Assembly: GCA_035640155.1 (NCBI GenBank)
Contig: DASQWR010000108.1
Location: 1-12,798 of the forward strand
Length of the DNA stretch: 12,798 nt
From: JALYQB01 sp035640155
GTDB lineage: Bacteria > Actinomycetota > Actinomycetes > Mycobacteriales > Pseudonocardiaceae
Direction: 5' to 3'
Shown: piece by piece, positions 1 through 6,471 of the stretch
Layout: each line of letters begins with the position of its first letter
Position numbering within the stretch: position 1 is the stretch's first letter
Translations under genes and position numbers: made by a program
The notes under the pieces: model-generated
What the model saw: only the letters and a program-made list of their open reading frames with translations
Database searches by the model: none
Told to the model about the DNA's origin: nothing

Positions 1-201
1 CGGGTCGGCGTCATACAGGGTCGGGGAGAGCCGCCCGATGGCCGCGAGGTGACCGAGCCAGAAGTGGCGCTGCCGCTCCGAGGCGCACAGGAAGAAATCC
101 CCGCGCCGGAGCTGGTTGGACAGCACCGAGGTGACGACGTCGACAACGTGCCCGCGCCGGATGTCGCCGGCAGCGTTCCCGTCGTCAGTTGAGGCGTTCA
201 T
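1..201 (-). CDS. Unrecognised protein, N-terminal part only (runs off left edge)
   Basis: I do not recognise this protein. An open frame of 67 codons runs from an ATG at 199-201 to the window edge without a stop. The visible part begins MNASTDDGNAAGD, then has a patch of hydrophobic and basic residues (VVDVVTSVLSNQLRRGDFF) and an aromatic, basic stretch around CASERQRHFWLGHLAAIGRL. There is no signal peptide or clear membrane helix. The start overlaps the last 17 bases of the broken DUF1905-like gene upstream, which suggests the two were once translationally coupled; no good Shine-Dalgarno sequence precedes the ATG. The codon pattern looks coding, with GC-rich third positions. That this is a real gene is inferred; its function is unknown. 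Confidence 0.5.
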   Translation of the reverse strand, partial: MNASTDDGNAAGDIRRGHVVDVVTSVLSNQLRRGDFFLCASERQRHFWLGHLAAIGRLSPTLYDADP

Positions 202-433
202 CCAGGTGAACCATGACCGCCTCGCCGGGGCTCTTGCCGACGACCTGGCGGAGGTCGGTCTTCACCGGCAGCTTGTGCCTGCCGTCGCCGAGGGCCATGA
301 AGGAGCTCTGGAAGGGATGGCCGTCGATGGTGCCCCGGACCTTGACCAGGCCGCGGGTGCCGAAGAAGTCTGCCGATCAGGGCATGACCAGGTAGGTCCA
401 GCCTCCCGGCTTCGGGCTCTTCTGCGCGAGCTG
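185..433 (-). pseudogene. DUF1905-like protein remnant with in-frame TGA and lost 5' end
   Basis: One frame on the minus strand reads as most of a DUF1905-type small protein: KSPKPGGWTYLVMP, then a TGA at 377-379, then SADFFGTRGLVKVRGTIDG, HPFQSSFMALGDGRHKLPV and GKSPGEAVMVHLDERLN, ending at a TGA at 185-187. The two halves are in the same frame and match the family on both sides of the stop. The usual residue here is G or D, so a GGA to TGA change would explain the break. The usual first ten or so residues and a start codon are absent upstream of about 433, so the gene is also truncated at its 5' end. DUF1905 proteins are small beta-barrel-like proteins of unknown role. I am fairly sure of the family and of its inactivation; a sequencing error at 377-379 is possible but would not restore the start. 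Confidence 0.65.
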
Positions 434-902
434 GTTGTTGGGGGCCAAACCGTGGGGACGAATACGCCCGGCACGGCGGGTACGCCGCGACCCGGATTGC
501 CCCATCCGACCGTGTGGGTGGCCGCGCTGCTGGTGCCGTTCGTCGACTACCTGCTCCACCAGCAGGGGGCGTTGATGCTGGCCACTGTGCTTGGCTACGT
601 CGGCTACCGGTCCTGGCATCTTCGGGGTGCCGTCCCGTACTCGTTCAAGCCCACCGCGACGCCGGCCGACTCGAGTTCTGCGAACCTGAGGTGATCGCCG
701 GGAGACGGCGAGACAGCGCTGCCAGCGGACCCGATAGGGGATCCGCTTTCGGTGAGCCTTGACCGGGGCGAACCGGAGTGGCTCGTCAGGCTGCGGCGAC
801 GTCCGCGAGCCCTGGCTCTCGTAGTAGGGGGATAACCAGCCGAGGCGCCCATCGGCTTCCACCGCCGAGCCGTCTCCTCGGTACCGGACACGCCGCCGAC
901 CC
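434..902. other. Stretch without a convincing gene; possible membrane-protein remnant at 504-694
   Basis: No convincing intact gene is visible here. On the plus strand, 504-694 reads HPTVWVAALLVPFVDYLLHQ, then QGALMLATVLGYVGYRSWHL and a short hydrophilic tail ending in SSSANLR and a stop. This has the pattern of one or two membrane helices with a charged end, so it may be the C-terminal remnant of a transporter. The sequence before 504 in that frame is not protein-like, and no start signal fits. From 695 to 902 both strands show only short or arginine-rich shadow frames, and no terminator-grade hairpin was found. The remnant is a guess; the parent family is not recognised. Confidence 0.3.
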
Positions 903-1685
903 TCACGCGGCGAGGACGAAGGACAGGAAGAAGCCCGCGGCGGTGGCAAAGGCGTTGAACGGTCGGCCATGCTCGAACGCCTCGGGCATCAGAGTGTCGG
1001 CCAGCGACGCCAACACTGCGCCGCCGGCGAAGGCCAGCGCGACAGCGAGGACATTGTCGCTCAACCCGCCGGCGAGGACCCGCCCGAACACGACCGCCGC
1101 CGCCAGCAGCAGCGCACACAGGGTCCAGGTCATCAGCACCGATCGCGTGCCCTGCCCCCCTGCCCGCATCGCGACGGCACCGACTAGGGATTCGGGCAGG
1201 TTGGAGAAGAAGATGGCGACGAGCAGGGTGAGCGAGGCACCGGTGACCAGTGACACCCCGAGCGCGAGGTTCTCGGGAACCCCGTCGAGGGTGACCGCGG
1301 CCAGCAACGCCAGGCCGACCCCGCGTCGCGATCCGGCCGATGCCACCTCCCGCTGCTCCGGATCCGAGCGGCCGGTGACGTAGCGGTCCAGGACCGTGTC
1401 GGCGGTGACGAACGCCGCGGCCCCGGCGAGCAGCCCGAGCCCGGCTCGTACTGCGCCGCCGAGCTCGAAGGCTTCTCCGAACAGCTCGACGGCCAACGCG
1501 GAGATCAGCGCACCGCTGGCGAACGCGAGCAGGACCCCGGTGACCTGCCGGGGTGGATCCCAGAAGGAACCCACCGCTGCACCGATGACCAGCGCGCTGG
1601 AGGCAGCGAGCCCGAACAGTGCGGCGGTGAGCACAGCGGTGATTCTGGCGGTCCGGAAGGGCTCGTGCGATCGGAACGGCGTCAC
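903..1685 (-). CDS. ZIP-family divalent metal transporter
   Basis: This is a polytopic membrane protein of about 260 residues, the usual size for bacterial ZIP (ZupT-like) carriers, which move zinc or other divalent metals into the cytoplasm. About seven or eight hydrophobic segments are visible. The two metal-site helices carry the family signatures in recognisable form: LDGVPENLALG at residues 133-143 (DG.PE instead of HNFPEG) and SNLPES at 161-166. DTLMPEAFEHG at 230-240 supplies a third conserved acidic and histidine patch. The loop between helices three and four is short and is not histidine-rich. The start is uncertain: I chose the GTG at 1683-1685 because the first helix begins shortly after it, but an in-frame TTG at 1727 would add 14 residues and neither has a good Shine-Dalgarno. 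The metal specificity cannot be told. It faces the DUF1772-like pseudogene across a short divergent region. Confidence 0.8.
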   Translation of the reverse strand: MTPFRSHEPFRTARITAVLTAALFGLAASSALVIGAAVGSFWDPPRQVTGVLLAFASGALISALAVELFGEAFELGGAVRAGLGLLAGAAAFVTADTVLDRYVTGRSDPEQREVASAGSRRGVGLALLAAVTLDGVPENLALGVSLVTGASLTLLVAIFFSNLPESLVGAVAMRAGGQGTRSVLMTWTLCALLLAAAVVFGRVLAGGLSDNVLAVALAFAGGAVLASLADTLMPEAFEHGRPFNAFATAAGFFLSFVLAA

Positions 1686-1731
1686 GATCTGAGGAATGAG
1701 GACGGCCCGGATGTGACATGGAGGCAACGGG

Positions 1732-1744
1732 CGTTACTCTAACG
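1732..1744. promoter_or_regulatory. Perfect 5-bp inverted repeat in divergent intergenic region
   Basis: CGTTA CTC TAACG is a perfect dyad lying between the divergent ZIP transporter and DUF1772-like gene. On the minus strand it contains TAGAGT, which fits the loose actinobacterial -10 pattern TAnnnT and would place a transcription start near 1729. No matching -35 is visible. It may be an operator for the transporter, but arms this short can occur by chance. Confidence 0.25.
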
Positions 1745-2030
1745 TGTGTCGCCTGCTTGGAGGAGTGCTCGCGATCGCGACCGCCGTCGGCACCGGACCG
1801 CTGTCCTGGCCCGCCGCTGCGGCCTTCACCGCCGCCGTGGTGTTCACCATCGCCGTGGTGTTCACCATCGTCGTCAACGTCCCGATCAACCGCGCCACCG
1901 GGCGCTGGGACGCCCAGCACCTACCCGCCGACTGGGAACCGACCCGCAACCGCTGGAGTTGTTCCAGGGCGTCCGCTCGTGGCTGCTGCTGTTCGGGTTC
2001 GTGCTGGTTTGCGCGGCCTCCGGCACCTGA
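1744..2030 (+). pseudogene. DUF1772-like membrane protein, frameshifted and N-terminally short
   Basis: The first part reads in the frame of the GTG at 1744 (GGVLAIATAVGTGPLSW, then a helix, then NVPINRATGRWDAQHLPADW and EPTRNRW). The family-like continuation ELFQGVRSWLLLFGFVLVCA is found only in the next frame, ending at the TGA at 2028-2030. Adding one G in the TGGAG near 1954-1958 would join the two as NRWELFQGVRSW, so a single-base deletion is the simplest explanation. DUF1772 proteins, sometimes called anthrone-oxygenase-like, are four-helix membrane proteins of about 140-150 residues. This one would be about 95 even when repaired and lacks the usual first helix. The first preserved helix also contains an 18-bp tandem duplication. 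I call it a pseudogene with fair confidence. Confidence 0.6.
1834..1869 (+). repeat. 18-bp perfect tandem duplication (2 copies)
   Basis: The unit GCCGTGGTGTTCACCATC occurs twice head to tail (1834-1851 and 1852-1869). It encodes AVVFTI twice in a membrane helix of the DUF1772-like remnant. The length is a multiple of three, so it lengthens the helix by six residues without shifting the frame. Slippage is the likely origin. Confidence 0.9.
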
Positions 2031-2212
2031 TCTGATCCGAGCAACACCATCACCATCGGCGAGCATAGCCGCCGCGCGCTCACCGTCGAGATCCTCAGAA
2101 GTCCCATAGCGTGGGCCGGCGGTTGGCGGGCACCCTGGGTTGTCCTCTCCGTCCGTGCCCAGGAGTGATCGCCTTGCTCTACACGGACCCGTTGCACCCA
2201 CCGACCTCACCC

Positions 2213-2218
2213 GAGGAG
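2213..2218 (+). promoter_or_regulatory. Ribosome binding site deciding the PPK2 start
   Basis: GAGGAG sits five bases before the GTG at 2224-2226. The upstream in-frame start near 2140 has no comparable site, and the extra residues it would add do not look like the family. Confidence 0.65.
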
Positions 2219-2223
2219 TCGCA

Positions 2224-3024
2224 GTGGTTGATTGCCACACGAAGCCCAAGAAGCTGAAGAAACCGGTCTATGAGGCTGAGCTCGCCCGGCTGCAGCTTGA
2301 GCTCGTCAAGCTGCAGTACTGGGTCAAGGAGAAGGGCCTGCACATCGTCGTGCTGTTCGAGGGACGCGACGCCGCCGGCAAGGGCGGAACGATCCAGCGG
2401 ATCGTTGAGCCCCTCAACCCGCGCGGCGCGACGGTGGTCGCGCTCGGCACGCCGACTGAACGCGAGAAGACTCAGTGGTACTTCCAGCGCTACGTCGCGC
2501 ATCTTCCCGCCGCCGGGGAGATGGTCTTCTTCGATCGGAGTTGGTACAACCGCGCTGGGGTCGAGCGGGTCATGGGGTTCTGCACCGAGGGCGAGTACCA
2601 GGAGTTCCTGCGCGCCTGCCCCGAGTTCGAGCGGATGCTCGTTCGCTCGGGGATCATCCTGCTGAAGTACTGGTTCTCGGTGAGCGACGAGGAACAGGAG
2701 CGGCGCTTCCAGAAGCGCTCGGCGGACCCGACCAAGCGCTGGAAGCTCAGCCCAATGGACATCAAGTCGCGCGAGTTGTGGGTCGAGTACTCGAAGGCCA
2801 AGGATGCGATGTTCGCCCACACCCACACGCCCGAGGCGCCCTGGAGCACCGTCGAGTCCGACGACAAGAAGCGGGCGCGCCTGAACTGCATCGCTCACCT
2901 GCTTGACTCCATCGAGTACGACGACGTCCTGCCCGGGCCGATCGAGCTGGGCGAGCGTGCCAGCGGAGCCAGTTACGACCGGCCTCCAAAGGACGAGTCG
3001 ACCCTCGTCCCCGAGAGGTACTGA
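2224..3024 (+). CDS. ppk2: Polyphosphate kinase 2 (class I PPK2, single domain)
   Basis: This enzyme transfers phosphate between inorganic polyphosphate and nucleoside phosphates; class I PPK2 proteins mostly make ATP or GTP from the diphosphates. The protein is 266 residues, normal for a single-domain PPK2. A basic lead (KPKKLKK) is followed by a Walker A motif in GRDAAGKGGTIQRI (residues 47-60), the conserved TEREKTQWYFQRYVAHLPA (78-96), Walker B in VFFDRSWYNRAGVERVMGF (101-119), and the lid region around RRFQKRSADPTKRWKLSPMD. All key basic and acidic residues are present, so it should be active in the cytoplasm. The GTG start was chosen for its GAGGAG site. It is a single gene, with the DUF1772 remnant upstream and a convergent gene ending 9 bases beyond its stop. 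The final 30 or so residues after the core are variable in this family. Confidence 0.93.
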   Translation: MVDCHTKPKKLKKPVYEAELARLQLELVKLQYWVKEKGLHIVVLFEGRDAAGKGGTIQRIVEPLNPRGATVVALGTPTEREKTQWYFQRYVAHLPAAGEMVFFDRSWYNRAGVERVMGFCTEGEYQEFLRACPEFERMLVRSGIILLKYWFSVSDEEQERRFQKRSADPTKRWKLSPMDIKSRELWVEYSKAKDAMFAHTHTPEAPWSTVESDDKKRARLNCIAHLLDSIEYDDVLPGPIELGERASGASYDRPPKDESTLVPERY

Positions 3025-3033
3025 CGCCTTCAG

Positions 3034-3771
3034 TCAGGCAGGCCCACCGACGGTCTGGTTCTCCCCGGCGATGGCTACCGAGTCGGTCCAGGTTGGGCCG
3101 ATGCGCACGGCCACCACGGTCACCGGCTCGCCGTGAACATCACGCGCCAGGTCGTGGTGCCATCCGTTGGCCGCCGTCAGCCGCCGCAGCAACGGCGTCG
3201 CGGGATACTCGGCTCCGCTCATCGGGCGCCGCCCCGGTACCGGCCTGGGCGGGAGCCACGCCGATGCCGACCCCGCCTGGCGGGATCCACCCGGTCGCGA
3301 CGGTGCGGCGGATCGTTCCCGATGGGAGGAAGCGGAGCGAATGGCTGAAGGCTCATCAAACGATCCTTGGGAGCACGTCGGTGGTGTCGGGATCGCCCAA
3401 CAGCGCACCCGGCGCTCTGTCCGGCTCGGGCTCTGCTTCCGCAATGAATGGTGACGGGCGTGCTGGTGCAGCTCACTGGCGAAGAGGCGGAGCAGCATGT
3501 CCTCGGGCTGGTAGAGGTAGAACCGTGCTGCGACGAGCACCCGGCAGATCCGGCGCCGGCGCCTGAGCAGCGCACGCAGACCCCGGCAGCGGCGGCAGTG
3601 GCCGTGCCGATCAACCTGATGGTCACCGAGCAGCGCGTACAGCGCAGCGATGGTCCGGCACGGGGTGGAGCCGATCCCGCCTTCGCGCCTGGATCCCGCG
3701 GCGGCTGCCAGGCCAGCGCGCAGTGTGTCCCGCAGCAGCTCATAGCTGGTCTGATGCACGTTCCGGTTCAT
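3034..3771 (-). CDS. Conserved actinobacterial hypothetical protein with CxxC motif
   Basis: A 245-residue protein of unknown function. The N-terminal 105 residues look like a compact domain: NRNVHQTSYELLRDTLRAGL, then Cys38, a CRRC pair (Cys59, Cys62) and Cys76 in an arginine-rich segment, then YLYQPEDMLLRLFASELHQH. Four cysteines in this pattern could bind a metal, which is inference. Residues 110-170 are low-complexity, rich in S, R and P, and are probably disordered. The C-terminal 70 residues are more ordered (LLRRLTAANGWHHDLARDV, then VTVVAVRIGPTWTDS). I recall similar short proteins from Pseudonocardiaceae genomes, but with no assigned role. The ATG overlaps the TGA of the small membrane-peptide gene upstream (ATGA), and a weak AGGGGC site lies six bases before it. 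The odd middle could hide compensating frameshifts. Confidence 0.65.
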   Translation of the reverse strand: MNRNVHQTSYELLRDTLRAGLAAAAGSRREGGIGSTPCRTIAALYALLGDHQVDRHGHCRRCRGLRALLRRRRRICRVLVAARFYLYQPEDMLLRLFASELHQHARHHSLRKQSPSRTERRVRCWAIPTPPTCSQGSFDEPSAIRSASSHRERSAAPSRPGGSRQAGSASAWLPPRPVPGRRPMSGAEYPATPLLRRLTAANGWHHDLARDVHGEPVTVVAVRIGPTWTDSVAIAGENQTVGGPA

Positions 3772-3929
3772 GCCGGAGCCCCTGCATCAGGCCGATACCA
3801 AGATGCGATCTCGGCTCCAATGAGGACGGTCGCGAGCACCCGACCCACCAGGGATACTGCGATGCCGATCACGGGTGCCGCACCGTTGCGGTCTGCCACG
3901 GCCGAAGGGGCCGACTGCGGAACGATCAC
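3768..3929 (-). CDS. Small single-helix membrane protein (53 aa)
   Basis: A short reading frame starts at the GTG at 3927-3929 and ends at the TGA at 3768-3770. It encodes 53 residues: a short hydrophilic N-terminus (IVPQSAPSAVADRNG), one strongly hydrophobic segment (residues 18-40, within APVIGIAVSLVGRVLATVLI), then GAEIASWYRPDAGAPA. The start is well supported by AAAGGAG at 3936-3942, six bases upstream. Its stop overlaps the start of the next gene (ATGA), so the two are probably translated together; the small protein could anchor or recruit its cysteine-containing partner, though this is only inferred from position. I do not recognise the family. Possible promoter elements upstream are weak. 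Confidence 0.6.
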   Translation of the reverse strand: MIVPQSAPSAVADRNGAAPVIGIAVSLVGRVLATVLIGAEIASWYRPDAGAPA

Positions 3930-3935
3930 GGTCAG

Positions 3936-3942
3936 CTCCTTT
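3936..3942 (-). promoter_or_regulatory. Strong ribosome binding site for the 53-aa gene
   Basis: AAAGGAG on the minus strand, six bases before the GTG start. It is among the best Shine-Dalgarno matches in the window and is the main reason for calling the short gene real. Confidence 0.65.
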
Positions 3943-4085
3943 CGCTGGGAATGGCATGCCGGTTCGGGTCCAGCCGAGCATCACAGGAAAATGGTGATCA
4001 GTACCAACAGCAGGGAGCTGTACAAAGGTGAGTTGTGCCGACGCCTGGCCTTGGTCACCGGAAGCCGACTATGTCTTGGCTGGTT

Positions 4086-5234
4086 TCAGAGTGCGCCTCG
4101 GCCGCTCGATGCGAGGGCGAGCGCCGCGGCACCGGCGGCTTGGACCGGCTCATGTAGGGCGAAGTGCGGAGCCTGCGACAGGCTGAACTGGCGACTCCCG
4201 GCGTCAGGAGTCGCTTGTGCCCGAACGAGCCTTCCTTCGGAGTTGGTGTCAACGAGCCGCGCGAAGAGGCGATCGAAGACCGGTGCGTCGAAGGACGCCG
4301 TGACGACCAGGTCGGTGGCGAGGGTCAGCGGGTCGACACCGAGCCCGAGCGCGTCGGCACGCACCTGCCCGTCGGATAGCCCGCGGGCGAGGTCGGCCGC
4401 AAAGGGCCACGACTCGTAGCCGATCGGCCCGCTTCCGTAGTTCTCCGACTCGCCGAGAAACTCCTCCGCATACTCACGCACCGCACATCGCCACAGGGAG
4501 AAGTCGTGCCGCTCGTTGTGCTCCTGGTCGTCGGATGCCTGGAAGATTCCGACCGGCGCAACCATGTAGAGGCCACCAGCGTGGCCCACCTTGGCCGGGT
4601 CGCGCCCGTGCAGCACGAACGTGGCCTCGCCGCTGGCGCGATCCTCGCGGATGGTGAGGATGCTGATTGCCATGTTGGTCGGTCGGCGGGTCGGGTCGCA
4701 GGGATCGCCGATCGCGCGCCGTAGCGGCATCGGCGTGCCGTCGAGATGGTGGGCTGCGTACTCGTGCGCTACCGATTCCCCGAGGTCGATACCGTCGAAG
4801 TACATGCCTCGACCGAACGTCATCGCCCCGCGCGGACCGGTGAGGTCGGCAGAGAGGAGCCGGTATGTGCGGCGGTTCTCGAACACAGCGGGCGCGGTGA
4901 GATCGGCCATCACCTCGGAGTAGGTCCGGTAGCGGGATCCGTCCGACCGTACGGGCAGCATGGGGTCGGTCGCGGGGTCGTCCGGAGCAATCCCGTTGTT
5001 GAGTTCGTCGGGGGCGAACGTGAGGTCGATGTCGAGCAGCGGGATCGGCTCGGGGGGCAGCCAGTCGGGCCGGCTGACCAGTGCGGTGTCGGCGACCTTG
5101 AGCGTGTCCGCATACAGGTCGACGGCCTGCTGGCCGAGTTCGTGACGGTGGGCCACCAGGTACTCCCGCACCCGGATCCACTTCCGCTGGCTCTCGGTCA
5201 GCTCGCGGCCGCGATGGCGGTCCAGCAGTGACAT
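4086..5234 (-). CDS. Conserved actinobacterial protein, function unknown (REYAEE family)
   Basis: A 382-residue soluble protein of a family I recognise from actinomycetes but cannot assign. In order it has: a helical lead (ELTESQRKWIRVREYLV), a proline-rich link (WLPPEPIPLLDIDLTFAPDE), NNGIAPDDPATD at residues 79-90, the conserved RYRTYSEVMADLTAPAVFEN (101-120), TFGRGMYFDGIDLGESVAHE (139-158), IGDPCDPTRRPTNMAISILT (175-194), then GGLYMVAPVGIFQ and VREYAEEFLG (252-261). The latter resembles a Nudix box, but the spacing does not fit. Some relatives carry an XRE-type DNA-binding domain at the N-terminus; I see none here. The start at the ATG at 5232-5234 is chosen for AGGAGG four bases upstream; an earlier ATG at 5279 would run back into the paralogous remnant. 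A truncated paralogue lies 14 bases upstream on the same strand. Confidence 0.75.
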   Translation of the reverse strand: MSLLDRHRGRELTESQRKWIRVREYLVAHRHELGQQAVDLYADTLKVADTALVSRPDWLPPEPIPLLDIDLTFAPDELNNGIAPDDPATDPMLPVRSDGSRYRTYSEVMADLTAPAVFENRRTYRLLSADLTGPRGAMTFGRGMYFDGIDLGESVAHEYAAHHLDGTPMPLRRAIGDPCDPTRRPTNMAISILTIREDRASGEATFVLHGRDPAKVGHAGGLYMVAPVGIFQASDDQEHNERHDFSLWRCAVREYAEEFLGESENYGSGPIGYESWPFAADLARGLSDGQVRADALGLGVDPLTLATDLVVTASFDAPVFDRLFARLVDTNSEGRLVRAQATPDAGSRQFSLSQAPHFALHEPVQAAGAAALALASSGRGAL

Positions 5235-5248
5235 GGCGCCTCCTGGCT

Positions 5249-5662
5249 CTACAGGCCCAGGAATTGGCGATGCTGCCATGCCAGTGACAGGCAGGCTGCC
5301 CCCGGCGAAGCCATCGGCTCCGAGCTGAGCAACCGGCTCACCGCCTCCCTGGTGAACGGCACGCTCCCGGCCGGGCTCCCACCGCCGGCGGTGACTACCT
5401 CGCCTTCGTCATTGAACCGCACCGCGTCTCCGAATACCTCAGAGAACACGTCGTCGTCGATCACCACCACGGTGAGGATGGTCGCCGCGAGCGTCAGCGC
5501 GTCCAGGCCGAGGCCGAGCAGGAACGGCGTTACCGTGCCGGCGTCCTGTGCAACCTCCATATGCTGGTAGAGCGGCCAGGCGTCGTAGTCCATGGGCTGG
5601 CTGCGCGAGCCGTTGTGCTCGGGCTCGCCGCGCACCTCCTCGGCGTACTCGCGCACGATGTT
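5249..5662 (-). pseudogene. 5'-truncated paralogue of the downstream REYAEE-family gene
   Basis: The C-terminal third of a second member of the family encoded at 4086-5234 is preserved, ending at the TAG at 5249-5251. Shared landmarks are VREYAEE, GEPEHNGS (GESENYGS in the neighbour), YDAWP (YESWP), FLLGLGLDALTLAATILTVV (ALGLGVDPLTLATDLVVTAS), DDDVFSEVF (DAPVFDRLF) and a C-terminal S.EP...GAA..LA motif. Upstream of about 5662 the frame stays open but no longer resembles the family, and the first 250 or so residues are absent. No start codon or ribosome site fits the remnant. The sequence at the break is the upstream region of the divergent PPOx-family gene. An ancestral tandem pair cut by a rearrangement is the likely history. 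The fragment might still be transcribed; translation is doubtful. Confidence 0.7.
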
Positions 5663-5691
5663 GCAGCTCGGCGCGAATGCAGTTCCAGGAT
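5661..5691 (+). promoter_or_regulatory. Possible promoter of the PPOx-family gene
   Basis: TTGCAG at 5661-5666 and CAGGAT at 5686-5691, separated by 19 bases, resemble actinobacterial -35 and -10 boxes. The start codon lies 26 bases after the -10 with no clear Shine-Dalgarno. The spacing is slightly long, so this is tentative. Confidence 0.25.
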
Positions 5692-5717
5692 GCCACCCGG
5701 TGCGGCACGCTGGACGC

Positions 5718-6389
5718 ATGACGCTCTCGACCACCGCGCTGTCCCCCACCGAGCGCAGCACGCTGCGTCGGCACCGCGAGCGGGCCCGCAGCGAGCGCGC
5801 CGAGCTGCACGCGCTGCTTGACACGTGCCTGGTGTGCCACCTCGGCTTCGTGGTCGACGGCGCGCCCGTCGTGCTGCCCACCGGATACGGCCGCGACGGC
5901 GACACGCTGTACCTGCACGGTTCCTCCGGCGCCGCGAGCCTGCTCACCGCTGCGGCCGGCGCGCCGGTCTGCGTCACCGTGACCCGGATGGACGCGGTGG
6001 TGTACGCGCGCTCGGTGTTCAGCCACTCCATGAACTACGCGAGCGCGGTCGTGCACGGCGTCGCGCACGAGGTCACCGGCGACCGCGCCAAGATCGACGG
6101 CCTGCGCGTCATCGTCGAGCATCTCGCACCCGGGTCGTGGGACCACGCCCGGCAGCCCACCCGCCGCGAGCTCGCCGCCACCCGGGTGCTCGCGCTCCCG
6201 CTCGCCGAGGCGTCGCTGAAGGTGCGAACCGGGCCGCCGGCCGACGACGAGCCTGCGGCCGCGGCGTGGGCCGGCGTGCTCCCGATCATTCGCGGGTGGG
6301 GGACGCCGGAGCCGTGCCCGCGCGTCCCGGCGGGGAAGCTGGTGCCCCCGCACGTGCGGGACCGCAGTGCCCTCACGCCGTCGCCATAA
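5718..6389 (+). CDS. Pyridoxamine 5'-phosphate oxidase (PPOx) family flavoprotein
   Basis: A 223-residue cytoplasmic protein of the split-barrel flavin-binding superfamily (Pyridox_ox_2 type). A charged helical lead rich in R and E (residues 11-32) precedes the barrel: LLDTCLVCHLGFVVDGAPVV (33-52), LPTGYGRDGDTLYLHGSSGA (53-72), PVCVTVTRMDAVVYARSVF (83-101), and FSHSMNYASAVVHGVAHEVT (101-120), the signature of this subgroup, with PLAEASLKVRTGPP near 161-174. Such proteins bind FMN or F420 and often lack a known substrate, so true pyridoxamine phosphate oxidase activity should not be assumed. The start at the ATG at 5718 fits the family; the open frame extends upstream to about 5592, but that part overlaps the minus-strand remnant and is not family-like. 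It converges on the rhodanese gene, with 82 bases between stops and no clear terminator. Confidence 0.85.
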   Translation: MTLSTTALSPTERSTLRRHRERARSERAELHALLDTCLVCHLGFVVDGAPVVLPTGYGRDGDTLYLHGSSGAASLLTAAAGAPVCVTVTRMDAVVYARSVFSHSMNYASAVVHGVAHEVTGDRAKIDGLRVIVEHLAPGSWDHARQPTRRELAATRVLALPLAEASLKVRTGPPADDEPAAAAWAGVLPIIRGWGTPEPCPRVPAGKLVPPHVRDRSALTPSP

Positions 6390-6471
6390 GCGCCCTGTGG
6401 CGAGCAGTAAGCTCCCAGCCCGACGTGTGTTCTTTGGCGCAGTGGAAGCCACGAGCCGGGGGGACGGGGGG

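Noticed and set aside
604..1920. 438-codon minus-strand frame overlapping the ZIP gene
   Set aside because: Arginine-rich and motif-free, in the wrong frame relative to the clear transporter.
2031..2165. Possible transposase or integrase remnant (reads SNTITIGEHSRRALTVEI)
   Set aside because: Only about 45 codons, with no recognisable catalytic motif, terminal repeats or start; could be chance.
4460..4530. Nudix hydrolase assignment for the 382-aa protein
   Set aside because: VREYAEEFLG resembles part of a Nudix box, but the upstream glycine and glutamate are not at the required spacing and the final glycine is shifted by one.
6390..6471. Terminator between the convergent PPOx-family and rhodanese genes
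   Set aside because: Only 4-bp stems (CGCC-CTGT-GGCG, GTGG-AAG-CCAC) were found, with no T-run; too weak to call.
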